Positions 21,991 through 34,979 of a DNA stretch of 64,000 nucleotides are shown here, in pieces; the stretch's first letter is position 1; each line of letters opens with the position of its first letter. A model generated the notes under the pieces. That model was not told the origin of the DNA, ran no database searches, and saw nothing but the letters and a program-made list of their open reading frames with translations. The DNA is taken from positions 1-64,000 of the forward strand of contig CAJQUW010014274.1 of assembly GCA_907163375.1 (NCBI GenBank), given 5' to 3'. A program made the position numbers and the translations under genes. The stretch is from Prostheceraeus crozeri. Taxonomy: Eukaryota > Platyhelminthes > Polycladida > Euryleptidae.

Positions 21991-22340
21991 CTAGAATATG
22001 CAGGAATTATTAAATAAAATATCGCAGTCAATATAATTAAGCTTAACATAACATTTTTCTAATTTTCGATAAACTAATTTTGTTTCAATGTTGGAGAACT
22101 TAAATGCAATTCTTGCAAACCGTTTTATTATAAAGCCAGCGCTTCGGATGTCTACAGCATCCATCTTCAGGGCAAACTAATGAAATGATATTATAGCCTA
22201 ACTTGATTCTAAATTCAAATCCTAATACGCTAATTATTCGAAAATCTATGAATGAACTTGATAGCTAGATACAATACAGAAATCAAACTTAATATACTAA
22301 GAGATACTAAAAATCAAAAAACAAGAAAAGGTCTTTCTGC
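21987..22340 (-). mobile_element. Inverted 3' end of a Penelope-like element (left flank)
   Basis: The reverse complement carries CCTGAAGATGGATGCTGTAG, then ACATCCGAAGCGCTGGC and an ATAATAAAA stretch, a pattern typical of PLE 3' untranslated ends. The same segment recurs in the opposite orientation at 41,266-41,519, nearly identical for about 150 bases. The 12-bp word ACATCTAGAATA at 21,987 recurs directly at 41,520-41,531. PLE insertions often carry an inverted partial copy of their terminal repeat at the left, which fits. A 100-bp stretch (about 22,182-22,285) is present only on this side. Confidence 0.65.
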
Positions 22341-23045
22341 AGTAATGTATATAAGACCGGTCCAGGACAACTAAAAAAATAAGATACCTCCAGAATGCAA
22401 AATCGGAATATTTCATACACTGGAAAAGAGTTTTATGAAAATAAAAAATCAATCAAAAAATCAAAAAAAAGTTTTAAGCTCGTTGGGAATTTTTTCATAT
22501 ACTGAGAATGAGTATAAGAAATATTTCATACACTGAAAAGGAGTTTTATAAATAAAAATAATATCAAGGATAAAATTAAAAATAAAGTTCTAAGCTCGTA
22601 GAGATTTTTCTTATACTGAAAAGAGGTTTCAAAAATATCCCTTTGTCGAAAATCTAGTTAGTCCAAGAACTTCACGTAGTCGAAAATTGAGGCAGTCTAA
22701 AAATTTCACGTAGTCAAAAATTGAAGTAGTCTAAAAAATATCAAAATTTCACGTAGTCTAAAATTTTTGTAGTCTAAAAATTTCAAGTAGTCGAAAATTT
22801 GGGTAGTCTAAAAATATCAAAATTTGACGTTGTCAAAAATTTAAGTAGTCTAAGGTTAAGGTAGTCTAAAAATTTCACATAGTATAAAAATATCAGAAGA
22901 TTGTATTCAAAATATTTATATAGAAATGGATACCTCAAAAATGGAAGAAACTTCGAAAATCGAAGAAACTTCGAGAATATATCCTTCGTTAATAAATGAA
23001 CGTAGTTCTACTTTAATGGACATTGAAAAGATGAACATTGAAAAA
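22341..23045 (+). repeat. Polinton A left terminal inverted repeat
   Basis: This matches the reverse complement of about 39,730-40,556. The inner part is a run of short GTAGTCTAAAAATTTCACGT-like units (22,660-22,880), mirrored at 39,870-40,190. The match continues into the start of the first gene (words GAAACTTCGAGAATATATCC and ATAAATGAACGTA). Confidence 0.85.
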
Positions 23046-23636
23046 CACAAAGATAGAGCACGTTATATGAAATATAAGGAAACGCAATTATTATTAAGAT
23101 TAGAGCATTATAAAAATTTAAGAAAGAGATGGACTAAAGTCAAGAATGTAACACAAGGAATTGGCATATTCTTAACAATAAGTTAAGGTGCTTTTACAAT
23201 TGTCTTTTTATCTGGCGTTCTTACAACTCCTGTAGTTGCTACTGCTTTAACAGGTACGGGTGTTTTTACAACTTCACTTGTTACAATGTTAGATAAATCT
23301 TTAATAACGAAGAAACGAAAATCAATAAAAACTAAACATTTACATCTTAAAGAAGTTTATGACAAATTACACTACTACTTTCACAGAGTATGTGATGATA
23401 ATGTTATTACGTTAGATGAAATTGAAAAATTTGATCAAATATCTAATGAAGTCAATAAAATATCATTTGATGATAAGAATAAACATCTCGACAAAATTTC
23501 TAATGATGGCAAAATTTCTAGTGATGGTAAGATTTTTAATGAAGAAAATGATAAAATTTTTGTAGATGAACTTAGCACTTTATTAAACAAAATTTTAAAC
23601 GAAAAGATGTCAGACAACAAAGCAATAAAAAAATAA
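22926..23636 (+). pseudogene. Polinton A: Lys-rich membrane/coiled-coil protein remnant
   Basis: This is the first gene after the left repeat. It begins with repeated acidic/Lys units (METSKIEETSK-like), then a charged helix, a central hydrophobic hairpin-like stretch (GVLTTPVVATALTGTGVFTT), a second charged region and a tail with short repeats of the form SNDGKISSDGKIFN. I do not recognise the family. The helix, hydrophobic core and charged-tail design resembles minor virion proteins. It is broken. Confidence 0.5.
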
Positions 23637-23702
23637 TTTGTTCAGTAAAAGGTTTTTTTGTATTCCAATGTTACCACAAAATTCAAATATTATATTTTAA
23701 AA

Positions 23703-24516
23703 ATGGATAAAATTAAAGCCAATAATCAAAAAAGAATGCAACTATTAGATGAGTTAATAAAGCAAAAAATATTATGAAAGAAAATCATCTTCAACATAGA
23801 ATGATAAAAGCTGGTATTCAATCTGATATGTTTGAAAAAATGCAGCAAACCGAGCAAGTAAAAACTGATTTTGAGAAAACTATTGAACCATTTAAAAAGC
23901 TTGATAAAGAACTTACAAATAATGATAAACAAATTGATATAACAGATCCAGAGCACAAAACTATATTAGATGACTATGGATTACTAGAATCAAACATTAA
24001 TTAGGAATTACCATAATCTATACAATTTGAACATTCTATTTCATTTATAGATGGAAAAACAATACCTAGATTTTATCTCGGACAAAAAGAAATATTTCCA
24101 CAACCTTTTCGAGGTTTAGCTTTTTCTTCATATAAATCTCCTTTTAGTTTAGATAGAAATTTTGTAGATCTTTTTCGAGGAGCACATTTAAAAAATTATG
24201 CTGTAGAAGATCTCATAAAATATAAAGCTATGTCAGATAGAGTTGGTGCAGTAAAATCTCTTAGACGTTATAATCAATTAGAAAATTTATTATCAACGGG
24301 AGTTAAAATAGGAAAAGGTTTTAAAACTGAAACAACTCTATTTTTACCAGATGATCCACAAGAATTACTAAATAGATTAAATATTTTAACATCTGCAATA
24401 AAAGAAGGACATAATTCTAGTTTCAATGAAATTCATGCTATATTGAAAAGACTGTTAGAAAAGAAGATTCTAAATGAAGAGGATTGTAAAAGTATAGCTG
24501 AAATATGTTGTTTTTA
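23703..24516 (+). pseudogene. Polinton A: unidentified protein remnant
   Basis: A Lys/Gln-rich N-terminal helix is followed by a more globular C-terminal half that contains FSSYKSPFSLDRNFVDLFRG and ends near EEDCKSIAEICCF. It lies between the first gene and the penton-like gene on the same strand, in what looks like a late structural block. The function is unknown. It is broken. Confidence 0.45.
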
Positions 24517-24557
24517 ATTTTTTATAAAAGGATATTTATTTAAAATTTTGACTAAAA

Positions 24558-25312
24558 ATGTGTTCAGCAGAACTAAAAAAATTAATAATTATTTAGAAAA
24601 TATAACAGAGATTTTGGGTTCATCAAAATTTAGTACGACGTTAAAAATTTATAACAACTACTTCATCACACACTTGTAATTTCAAATTGCATTGACTAGT
24701 TTCTCCACATTTAGCACTATTCAAAACGTTATCAAAGATGTGAATGATAAATTTAGATATTCTACTGATAAAGGTAAAACGTTGAAAATACTAACTTTTC
24801 TTCCTGGTTCTTACGAAGTTGAATTAAATATCAAATGAAATTAAGAGACATTTAGGTATACCATTTAAAGAGATAAGAAACAATTACATTTTACAGTTGA
24901 ACCGGCAGTTAATAAATTTTCTCTTACTTTAGACGAAAATCATCAAGTTGATTTTAATCATGATAGATCATTGTCAAAACTATTAGGATTTAATAAACAA
25001 ACCTATAGTCAAGGTTATCATTTAGGTGAGAAGATTCCAAAAATATCTAAAATAAATTCAACTGTTGTACATTGTGACATTATTGAAGGAGGATATATAA
25101 ATGGTAAATTGTCAAATTTAATATTCAGTTTTCCAACTTTTACTGTAATCAATGATTATAGATTTAATGTATTTCCCCAAACATTAATATATTTCCCTAT
25201 TACAAGAAAAACTATTAACAGTATTAACATTAGAATCACTGAAGAGAAAGGACAAGAAATAAATTTTGGAGGTGAAGAGATTGTGATAGATCTTTTGGTT
25301 AGAGCAGTTTAA
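24558..25312 (+). pseudogene. Polinton A: penton-like minor capsid protein remnant
   Basis: The C-terminal half preserves the family pattern: a LLGFN-type start of a jelly-roll, INSTVVHCDIIEGGYINGK (the conserved nSilVhCdIi..syiNG motif), then FNVFPQTLIYFPITRKTINS and INIRITEEKGQEINFGGEEI (the i.l.d..G..i.l.GE ending). This single jelly-roll protein forms pentameric vertices in Polinton-type capsids. The N-terminal half is decayed. It precedes the ATPase remnant. Confidence 0.7.
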
Positions 25313-25336
25313 TTTTCTTCATAAATATTATTAAAA

Positions 25337-26085
25337 ATGAGTGAAGAAATTTTTTCAAAATTACCGTTAAATAAAAAAAATTAAATTTAATCATCATCCA
25401 AATTTATCTAATAAAGTTCTGTCAGTTATTTGTGGAAAAACAAATTTATTATTTAAAATTTTAACGACTCCAAACTTTTTGGATTATAAAAATCTTATAA
25501 TTTATACAACAACAGCAGAACAACCCGTCTATCAATTTCTAAAATATGGATTTGAAAATAATCTTAAAAAACAGCAATTGCTTCATTATTCAAAGAATAT
25601 GAAAAATCTGAAGATGAAGAAGAAATGAGTTCGTGGTGTGAAGAAGCAGCAAAAAATAATCAGTTAGTTGAAACCAATAAAAATAAGCATATAAAGATAC
25701 AATTAATAGATGATAGTGGTAATATGCAAGATCCTAGTAAACTAGATAAAACAATGAAACATTGTGTAATTTTTGATGATTGTGTTAATGATAGAAATCA
25801 GTCAGTTCAGAGAAATTATTTCACAAAAGGTAGACATAATAACTGCAGTGTTTTTTATTCAACATAAAGTATGTATTCATTAGATGGAAGTGTTATTAGA
25901 AAGAATGCCAATATATTTTGTACTATTTGAAATAAATGCAAGAAATTTATGTGATTTGTTAAGAGATATATGTATAAGAGATAAAGATGAATTTCAACAT
26001 TCGTGTAATAATGCTTGGTCAAAAGATTATGGCTTCATTACAATTAATATTTTGATGAAAAACTACATGATAGAGTTATAGAAAA
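25337..26085 (+). pseudogene. Polinton A: A32-like packaging ATPase remnant
   Basis: The best-kept block is MKHCVIFDDCVNDRNQSVQR (Walker B, hydrophobic strand then DD) followed by NYFTKGRHNNCSVFY, matching the FFiRGRH.n.sviylsQ region of Polinton and poxvirus A32-type ATPases. The family pumps DNA into the capsid. The Walker A region and the ends are poorly preserved. It is broken. Confidence 0.7.
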
Positions 26086-26427
26086 TATTTTCCCGGAGTC
26101 ATCGAATAATTTATTTTTTCTTAAAATTTGTCTTAATCTTTAAAAATTAAGAAATTTGAAAATTAGAAAATTTAAAAGGTAAAGTAGTTATTCAATCAGG
26201 TAACATTTTTCTTTTATCATTAAATGCATCTAATGCTAATTTATGTTCCTCTTTTAAATACATTTTATGTTTCTTTGAATTAAGTCTATAATTACATGCT
26301 GTTATTTTTTCATTATTAAATAATGCATTCTTATAATCTTGAAATTTTATTTGGTTAGACACTCATGCCTTTGAAATTCCTTCTAATGTTTTAGATGTTT
26401 TAGAATTTGTGTTATAACAATAACATT

Positions 26428-29400
26428 AAGATTTTAAAAATACAGCTTCTGTTATGTACTCTTCATTTCCTTCTAGTTCATCTTTTACTTTACATAAATC
26501 AGAAGGATGAATGATATCTTTTATTTTATTAATCTCTTCATCAAGTGAAGAATTATACGGTATTGTTAATTCTAAGAAAACGGAATCCGTATCTGTAAAG
26601 TGTAATTTATAGTTTTCGCCATAAGCAGGTGCTAAATAATCATATATTGATATATACATAAATAGTTTAGCTAATTCTAATATAGTGAATCCTATAAAAT
26701 TAAACTTATCATGTTCTATAATGTTTCGTCTTAGATGCACTGCACATAGTTCATCACTGAATCTAGTAGTTCTTTTATATATAGGTTTCCTTGTTAAATT
26801 TTGAAACCTATCTCTATCATAAACTATTTCAATATTTTGTCTATTACGCACATTTTCTAAAGTCTTAGCATAAAATGCATTATTCATTAATTTAAGGAAC
26901 CCGTTTCCAAAATCATCTTTATTTCTTTTAGCTATTTTACGTTTTTCAATATTGAACTCTATATAATCTTTTAACCACCTAGATTTTCTATACACTAGTT
27001 TCCGGTGAATTTTAACAAGAATCATTCCATGATCTAAATATCCAATCTAGCATTCTTCCTTCAACAACATACTTTCCTTTATTATTTTGTGTTAACAAGT
27101 TTTTTTTTGTTGGCCTCTATTTCTTAGGAATTAAAGATTTTTGATAATCTGAAAAATCTTCTTAATTGGGAGTTTTGTTTTCGGGACAGAAAGGATAATA
27201 TTTTGTTGCGCCTTTTATATAATCAGGGTATGCTAAATCAACTTCATATATATAACCATAATTATTTTCACCATCTAATGTAGGTTCGTATTCAAGAATG
27301 GTACTCCATTCCATTTCACCTGTTGGTAATTCTTATATCATGCAAGAAGAATATAAGCTATTAAAATCATAATATAACAAATAGTTTTCTCTCATGAATC
27401 CATCAACTGCTACTTGATTCTCTTCATTTGGTTTAAGTCCTTCTATATTTTGATTAAGCAATTTTATAAATTGATCTTTTTCTTCTGGATTTAAAATTTT
27501 TAAACAACCATAATCATCAAGATTTACTTTCTTATTATAACATTTAACATATCTATTACTTAGAACAGATGAAACACCACCTCGAATTCCAGATTCCAAA
27601 AATAATAATTATCATAAGAACTTTCTTTATTATATTTAAGTTTAACATTTGTATGTTTCAACCCTGCTAACCATGTTAATCCTGATGTAGAATAACAATA
27701 ACATGGATCTATTCCGTAATATTCTACTGACATGTTACGAAAGTTTTCAAAAAGATCAGCAAGGATTAATACATCTATCTGAAGATATTTCATTGTATAA
27801 TCATACATTGTTCTACAATTTAACTCTCTCCAATTCTTTTCAGCTTATGCATAATCTTCTTCAGATAGTTGTGATTGTTTTAATGTTGATTTAAATTTAT
27901 CACGTAAAGAAAGTTGATGTTCTTCCATTATTTCATTTATTCTATTTATATCTCCAGTTAAATATTCGTAGGGAAAATGCCTTTTAATGTTTTTAAATTA
28001 TATTTATTTAATGCTTTACATTGTTCAGGTTTCAAAGTTATTCCCATAACCTCTAATGAATAAGGATTAAAAAATCTAAATGCATCTAATATTCTAATAC
28101 AACCAAATTGCATTGAAAAATATTCTTCTTCTGTTTTACATAGTAAGTTTGTTCTTTTTTGTTGAGAATAGATCTTTTACTATTAACTGGAAATCATATT
28201 TAGAACTATTGTAGAAATTTAAGGGTACAAAGTTATATCTAAATTTATTAGCATTATGATTACAAGAATTATGTACTGCACCTCTATATAATCCATTTAG
28301 ATGATCATGATCTTTTACTTTATAAGTTGTAAATTCATTTCCACAGTAATAATATCTTTTTTCATTATCAAATTGTACTAATTGGTCATACGTTAATGGA
28401 AGCATTGGTTTATTTGTTTTAAGCAATTGTGAAAATTATTTTCGTAATTCTTCTTTTTTCTTAGTAAACATTTCTGAACTATCTTCACCATAGTATTGAT
28501 AATATTCTGATTTAAATAATTCAGGGTAATTTGAATGAATGTACATTTCCCCACATAATGGTTTTTGTTCAAGAAAATGCTTACCACAACTTTGTGTCAT
28601 GTTAACATTATATGCTTCAAAATCACAATATATAATAAAGGGTACTTTATTTTTGTAATACCATTTATTATATACTAAACAATCTTCTTTAGTAAAAGTA
28701 TTATTAACTGCTTCATTTTGTTGACAATTCTCCAAATGTCTATTCATTTCTTCTTTAGTTCTAAAGCTCGTCATACATTGGAGACAGGGAAAATTAGCAT
28801 TATCTGAAGTTTTTGTAAATATAGAAGTATCTTTACACAATATGTAATGACCTTGATAATATAGTATATTCGCTTGTGCTGCTTGCATTTTAGCACAGAT
28901 GCTTAAACATTTTTAGATTTTTTGTTGATATTCCTGTTGTAATATTTTTAACTGTTCTTGATATTGTTCTTGATATTTTCTTTGAAATTGTTCTTCATAT
29001 TGTTTTCGACATTGTTCTTCATATTGTTCATGATATTCCTTACCTATTATATGTTTACCCATATGATATTCTTGTAGATTTTTTTGTTGACAATCTTTTT
29101 TATATTGTTGTAGATTTTTTGGATGACATTCTAATTCATTAAATTGAGAATTACAATGTTGGTAGACTATGTATGATAATTTTAAATATTCTTTATCTCC
29201 AAGATTCCATTCTTCTTCAATATATTTGCGAAATAATATAGTTACTTCCTGTTGATATTCTTGTAGATATTGATTATGTAACATTTGTAACTCTTGTTGA
29301 TATTCTTGTTGATATTGTTTTTTATATAGTTGCGGTAACATCTCTAACTTATGTATATATTCTGACAATAGAGACGAACGCTCGGTTCCGTACTCATAAG

Positions 29401-30049
29401 GAAATCCACATCCTTTATAATTATTATGATTAGTCATTATTGGTGATAAAGTTTTTATAATTTCATATTTTTCAGTACATATTAAATTTCCTTTGTAAAT
29501 AATATTATGGTGCATATAATTTCCTCTTTCATTGTATACTATTTCTGTTTGGCATACATTTTTGTCATTCAAATAAAATTCTTTTAAGTTGTTATTAACA
29601 ATGCTATTAACTTTAATATCTCCGAGATATAAGGGAGTCATATCACCAATAGAAACATACTTCACATTTAATTCAAAAACATTTACTTCTATTAATTTTT
29701 TATTCTTTTTATGAAACTTTATTAACCTATTATAATCATATGGAAATTCATCTAAGCCATCAGAGAGATCAAATTCATTTATATGTTCTTCTTTATTATA
29801 ATGACTTAGTCTTTCATTGTGATATTTTGCAGGATGTAAATGTGCTATAACACTCCACAGAAAACAATATTCATCTTCATTCTGTATGTTGATTATTTGT
29901 GGAGAACGGAAAGGAAGGGGTATGTAACTACCACCAGTATTATTTTTATATTTGTCAATTGCTATTTTCTTAGATAGTATTGCAATAAATCTCCAACCAG
30001 ATTCACGCAACTGAGCTTCAGTTATAGCATCTTTTAATTTATTTATCAT
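26428..30049 (-). pseudogene. Polinton A: protein-primed DNA polymerase B remnant
   Basis: Read on the minus strand the hallmark blocks occur in order: an Exo I-like IIYCDFEAYN, an endonuclease VII-like KVKDHDHLNGLYRG...HNSCNHNANKF, Exo II-like NSSKYDFQLIVKDL, motif A YYDFNSLYSSCM, motif B LMNNAFYAKTLENVR and motif C FTDTDSVFLEL. This is the order of family B polymerases of Polintons, adenoviruses and related elements, which start DNA synthesis from a terminal protein. The upstream part (28,913-30,049) has a long Gln/Tyr-rich helix with QEYQQE repeats. It is heavily broken. Confidence 0.85.
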
Positions 30050-31264
30050 TGTTTCAAATATGGGTTGTATATCATTTACATTATGGATTTCTTGTGTCCG
30101 TGTAAAATGTCCTTGTATTTTTTTTACTTATTCAGTCATTCCATCGGATCCAGTTTTTGTATAGAATATTTCTACATTCATATAACATTTGAAATATTTC
30201 TTAAATATATCATAGAAGTTTGTTAATACATCATAAAAAGTTTCATCGGCTTCATTATGTTCAACAGATTCATCAAATAAATATCTTATATCTGTTACAG
30301 CTTCGTCGGTTTTGTCAGTTTCGTCAGTTTTATTAAATAGATATTTTATATCTGTTTCGGCCGAAGTACTAGAACCTTCGATTTCCCCAAAAAATATTCA
30401 CTATTATAAACTCATTATATTCCGAATGTGAATAATCATCAAATAATTTTTTAACTTTTATATCAGTAGGTAATGTTTCTAGATAGCTTTTGTAATTATC
30501 TAATTTTGATATATTTCCTTCATCAGCTCGATCTACATTTTGAAAATGCATTTGACTTTTTAAATGAGATTGATAACTTCTTTTTGTTTGTAATTGTCTT
30601 TTCCATAAGACACAATAAAACTTGGTATTTTCCATTATTCATTTTTTAAAGAAGAAATTTGTGTTTTAATTTTAGATATAAATTTTAGATCTTATAAAGT
30701 TTTCAGATGAAGGCAGGAATATTCAATTGTTGCAATGTTTTTGAATCATAGACTGTTAACTGTTCTTTATTAATTAACCACCGTAAATCATTATATGCCT
30801 AAAATACTCTGAAATTTCGCAAACACAGTGGAAAATCATTTGTTTTAGTGTATTTAAATATACCTTGTTTTACTTAGTAATCTTTGAAGAACTGCATATA
30901 ATTTCGATGGTAATGAAATTTAACTTCTTGTTTAGGTGTAAGAGGATTTGTAGGATGACGATAATTTTTTTATATATTCCACGTTCACGCTCACTATCTA
31001 TTAATATATTCAAATCTTATACTTGCATATATATATATACATAAAATCTTATACATCATATGCTTGCATTTGCTCAATTATAGATTAGGACAAAGTGTTA
31101 CATACCGCGGATTTATTTTCTTCAATATAATTTTTTGACAACCCCTACACTTTACTTTTTCTTTGAAACAATCCTTTCACTGATATTTACTATCATAAAA
31201 CTCTGTCTTAGGTTTAGTAATTTGACAACTTGTACATTGTCTTGTAGAATTTATACAAGAATTA

Positions 31265-32656
31265 CAGTACTGTGGAATAGTTTGGAATAATTGATAGATA
31301 GCATGGTTGCTTTGAATACAGTCATTCTTCCGATTGAAATCTGCCTCAAATCTAAGCAGCAATCGAATGCATTATTGCTATCATCCTATTGGTCTCATAG
31401 TGATATCCAATAAATGATGTGGGCTGATGAAATATTGCTTCAACGCCGATCAAGCTGTATAATAGCCTCACAGATGATGATGATTCACATCGAAGCCATG
31501 GGTAAGGCGAAGCAGTTATCTAAGATTGACAAGATCCGGATAGTGAATTTTGTGAAAACTGGAATGTCGCAAAGTGAGGTTGCAGTCTTGTTTAAGATAT
31601 CACAATCAGTCGTGTCTAAAACCATGAAACGTGTTCAACACAATGTGTCATTGTCTCCCAAGAAGCGCTCTGGACGTCAGCGAGTGACTTCAGAGATGAC
31701 CGATCGACGAGTTGTTCATTTAGTCAAGACTGTGTCAAACATAACGTCTGCTGAAATTAAGAAATCGTTTCCTGACATTTTGGATAACGTGGATCCAAGC
31801 ACCATACGTACACGTGCCCGCAAACCCTTACGTAAGCCGCTGATAACACCATCGATGCGTCAGAAAAGGTTGAACTTCTGCCGAAAATACATGCGCTGGA
31901 CCTCACAGCAGTGGGCCAAGGTCATGTTCTCGGACGAAAGCATGTTTCGACAGTTTTCTAACCCAACAAAGTTCGTTCGTCGGCCATCTGACTCATATCC
32001 TTGTGATCCCAAGTACAACGGTTCCATCAGTGAAGCATTCGCCAGGTGTAATGGTCTGGGGAGCCTTCTCAGCAGCTGGTCGTGCAGGTCTCTATTTCAT
32101 ACCCAAAGGTTGTATGATGAACGCACAACGCTATCAACAAGTTCTGGATGAACATCTCATTAATTTCATGACGATTCAGGGTTGCACAGTGTTTCAGCAG
32201 GACTCAGCCCCGTGCCATACAGCAAAGACAACAAAGAAATAGTTTCTGGACAACCATGTACAGGTGTTGGATTGGCCGAGAAGCAGTCCCGACTTAAATC
32301 CAATAGAGAATTGATGGATGCTACTCAAAAAGAAGGTCTGCACAAGAAATTTATCAAACTTGGAAGAACTTGAGTCAAACATTTGGCAAGTTTGGTGCAC
32401 TGAAATAACTGAAGATCTGTATAGATAACTGATGGAATCAATGACACGGAGACTTCTAGAAGTGATAAAAAACAAAGGATATCCCATTAAATACTGATGT
32501 GATGCATGTGATTCCATGTAATACATGCTGAACTATCGCTATAGGATAACGAAATATGAAATATGATGTTATATGGCCGACTTTTATCTATAAAACTAAA
32601 TATTATCTTCGAATTGATAAACTCTAACAATTATTCTAAACTTTTCCACAGTACTG
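31265..32656 (+). mobile_element. Tc1-type transposon inserted in Polinton A
   Basis: Terminal inverted repeats CAGTACTGTGGAATAGTTTG (left) and CTTTTCCACAGTACTG (right) are flanked by TA on both sides (31,263-31,264 and 32,657-32,658), the expected Tc1 target duplication. The element is 1.39 kb, full length for the family. The Polinton zinc-rich sequence resumes right after the right TA, so the insertion postdates Polinton A. Confidence 0.9.
31498..32440 (+). pseudogene. Tc1 transposase pseudogene
   Basis: From ATG at 31,498 the protein opens MGKAKQLSKIDKIRIVNFVK and carries the paired HTH domain (SQSEVAVLFKISQSVVSKTM), a GRP-like linker (KRSGRQRV) and the first catalytic Asp in AKVMFSDESMF. 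A frameshift near 32,010 moves the frame. The following frame has GVMVWGAFSAAGRAGLYFIP and the second Asp in CTVFQQDSAPCHTAKTTKK, then a stop. The D34E region SSPDLNPIENLW lies in yet another frame near 32,285. At least three defects make it inactive. Similarity to active Tc1 copies is high, so it is moderately young. Confidence 0.9.
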
Positions 32657-32924
32657 TATAATGATTAGTAATTACTTGACTTGTAAAATATCTATTAAAT
32701 TTACGACATAGCTGACCCTTCATTATATATTTTATTTTATCCTTTTTAGCCTCCTCCGGTTGCTCACATAATTTTAAATGACGTGCAAAATTTTTAGACG
32801 TTATACTTTTATTACGACCAGAACATATTTTTTTCGTATTACATTGCACAGATTGTCGTGCATCCATAGATTGCCTAGCTTGAAGAATTTTAATTTTTTG
32901 TGGCATGTGAACTTCTTCCTGATT

Positions 32925-33075
32925 TTGATCTACATGATTATTCTGTACTGGATGATTATTTGGAGCTACAGGATTATTCTGTGCTTGATGATTATTTGGA
33001 ACTACATGATTATTCTGTACTAGATGATTATTTGGAACTAAATAATTATTATTTGGACCTACGTTATTTTTCTAG
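32925..33075 (-). repeat. Asn/His/Val/Pro-coding tandem repeat in Polinton A
   Basis: A unit of about 27-30 bp (GATTATTTGGANCTACAGGA / TGATTATTCTGTACTGGA alternating) repeats about five times. On the minus strand it encodes alternating PNNH and QNNHV blocks. It lies in the zinc-rich region upstream of the polymerase. Confidence 0.8.
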
Positions 33076-33496
33076 CTGCATAGAGATGTTGTCCTTGTTG
33101 AAGTATAAACAAATGTTGTAATTGTTGAATATTTGACATAGGTTGAATATTTTGAACAGGTTGCAAATTTTGAATAGGTTGCATATTTTACCTTGTTGAG
33201 GTAAAAACAAATTTTTAAATTGTTGTGATTGACGAATATATTATTTATATGTCATGGGTATTAATTGTTAAATACTTGACATAGTTTGCATATTTTGTCG
33301 AGATTGTTCTATAAGTTGACCACATGGTGAATATTTCATATGTGAATATAAGAACGCTTGATTTGTAAAACGCATATTACAAACTTGACAAATTTAAGTC
33401 ATTTCCATTTCTTTTGTTTTTATGTGAGAAAAATTAATTTTTTATTTTCATGAGAAAAATTTTTTTTATTTCCATGACATCTTTTATTGTTAAAAA

Positions 33497-34370
33497 ATGA
33501 TGTTACGAAATGTTGGTGGAGGTGCATATATCCCGAATAATCGTGAATCAGAAATAGAAATAGAAAATTATATCATGAAAAACTGGAGACGTTTTATCTG
33601 GTCCATTGCATCTTTCTATTCCTCTGCAACAAAATACAGAGTTAATAAATACACAATATGTTGATACACAAATCAATGACTTAAAAGAAAAATATATAAA
33701 CGATGTTTTGGTTCCACTGATGAATGAATTAAATTTGCTCAAACTTAATGACAAATCATTAAACGAAAAATTATTAAAATTTGATGAAAAAGATAGAGAG
33801 CTGGAAGTAAATATAGCAAATCTTCTTAAAAAATTTCGGAACAATCAAAAATTTTAATATTACTTTCTATAAAGTTAAAATCTGCGGTCATTAAAAATAG
33901 ACATCAGATACAACAATTGAAAGAACAATTAGAAAATGAATTAGAAAAGCTTCCTAAATAATATTTTTAAAAATTTAAATAAGTTACAAGCTACATTTCA
34001 AAAAAGGGTTGATGAATTAAGTTCTAAAATTATTAAACAAATGAAAAAGATGAATAGAATAATAAATGAAGTAAACCTACTTAATCAAAAAGGTGATAAA
34101 ATGCAAACTCTCAAAATCAATTTAGAAAATGAATTAAAGAAAAATTATAAAGGAAATACAGAACAGTTAGATGCTGTTAAGAATCAGTTAGATGTTCTTA
34201 AAATTAAGTTGAAGGCTCTTAAAAGGGATTTAAAGATGAATCAGCAGAAATAGTTAATAGCAAAGAAATTAAAATACATCACACGCTGCTTGACGCAATA
34301 GATAAAGTGCAACAAAAAATTAATAAAGTTATGATGCGGTTGTTGTCCATTCACAGACGTAAATCTTAAT
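33497..34370 (+). pseudogene. Polinton A: coiled-coil protein remnant
   Basis: Lys/Leu/Asn-rich heptad-like stretches run through the segment (for example LKEKYINDVLVPLMNELNLL and QLDVLKIKLKALKRDLK). The start reads MMLRNVGGGAYIPNNRESEI, where the GGGAYIP opening is a common start of Polinton minor structural proteins. A long coiled coil beside capsid genes would suit a fibre or scaffold, but this is inference. It is broken. Confidence 0.45.
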
Positions 34371-34416
34371 TATAAACGTAAATATTTTTCCAAAAAGTCA
34401 AATTTAATACAAAAAA

Positions 34417-34880
34417 ATGCCTATAATTTATAAACACAATCTTAAAAATTTTGGATCAAATCAAAAAATAGCACATGAACCACCTATGAAATCTGTCTAC
34501 CAATATAACAATGTAGAAATTTTTCAAAAAGAAAAAGATTGAATAATTTCGGGTATAGGAAGTATCGTTAATGTTATTAAAAATAATAAAGATTTGATAA
34601 CATCTGCTGCAAAAGGAGCAGCTGCTATGGGTAGTACAGCTAGTGCAATATCAGATGCTGTTAAGTCTCAAAACGAATTAAAACAACTAGAAACTATTCG
34701 TAAACTTAAGAAAGATTCTGAAGAACTAAAAAGATTAGAAAAACTTTCAGAGGAAACAAAAAAAAATTACTAACATAACCGCAAAAGGTGAAACCTTGAG
34801 GAGTGGTACTCCGTCTGACAGTAAACAAGAGAAGAAATCAATTGAAGAAATAAGAGGTAATGGTTTAGCAAAATTCTAAA
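34417..34880 (+). pseudogene. Polinton A: small hydrophobic/amphipathic virion protein remnant
   Basis: It contains SGIGSIVNVIKNNKDLITSA and an Ala/Gly-rich KGAAAMGSTASAIS stretch followed by a charged helix. This layout recalls adenovirus pVI/pX-like membrane-active or core proteins, which Polintons also carry. It lies directly before the capsid gene. It is broken. Confidence 0.45.
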
Positions 34881-34979
34881 ATATATTCGAAAAGGAATCC
34901 TGAGAAAATATTTTTTCTGTGTGTAAGAAATTTTTTTTTGTGTGAGAAAAAACAAAAGTTCTTTTTTTTTTCATAAAAA

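Larger units (their letters stand above)
30050..33430 (-). pseudogene. Polinton A: zinc-finger and Asn-rich N-terminal region upstream of polymerase
   Basis: The minus-strand remnants include a C2H2-like block (FYCVLWKRQLQT...HLKSQMH) at about 30,540-30,635, a Cys-rich block with CNSCINSTRQCTSC near 31,200-31,262, and another Cys/His block near 32,760-32,900. An Asn/His/Val/Pro repeat lies further upstream. These may be the N-terminal part of the polymerase gene or separate small zinc proteins. A Tc1 transposon interrupts them. It is broken. Confidence 0.45.

Noticed and set aside
33548-33844. Minus-strand Ser/Phe-rich frame
   Set aside because: It is the antisense of a Lys/Asp-rich coiled-coil remnant of Polinton A; the AT-rich composition makes both strands open.
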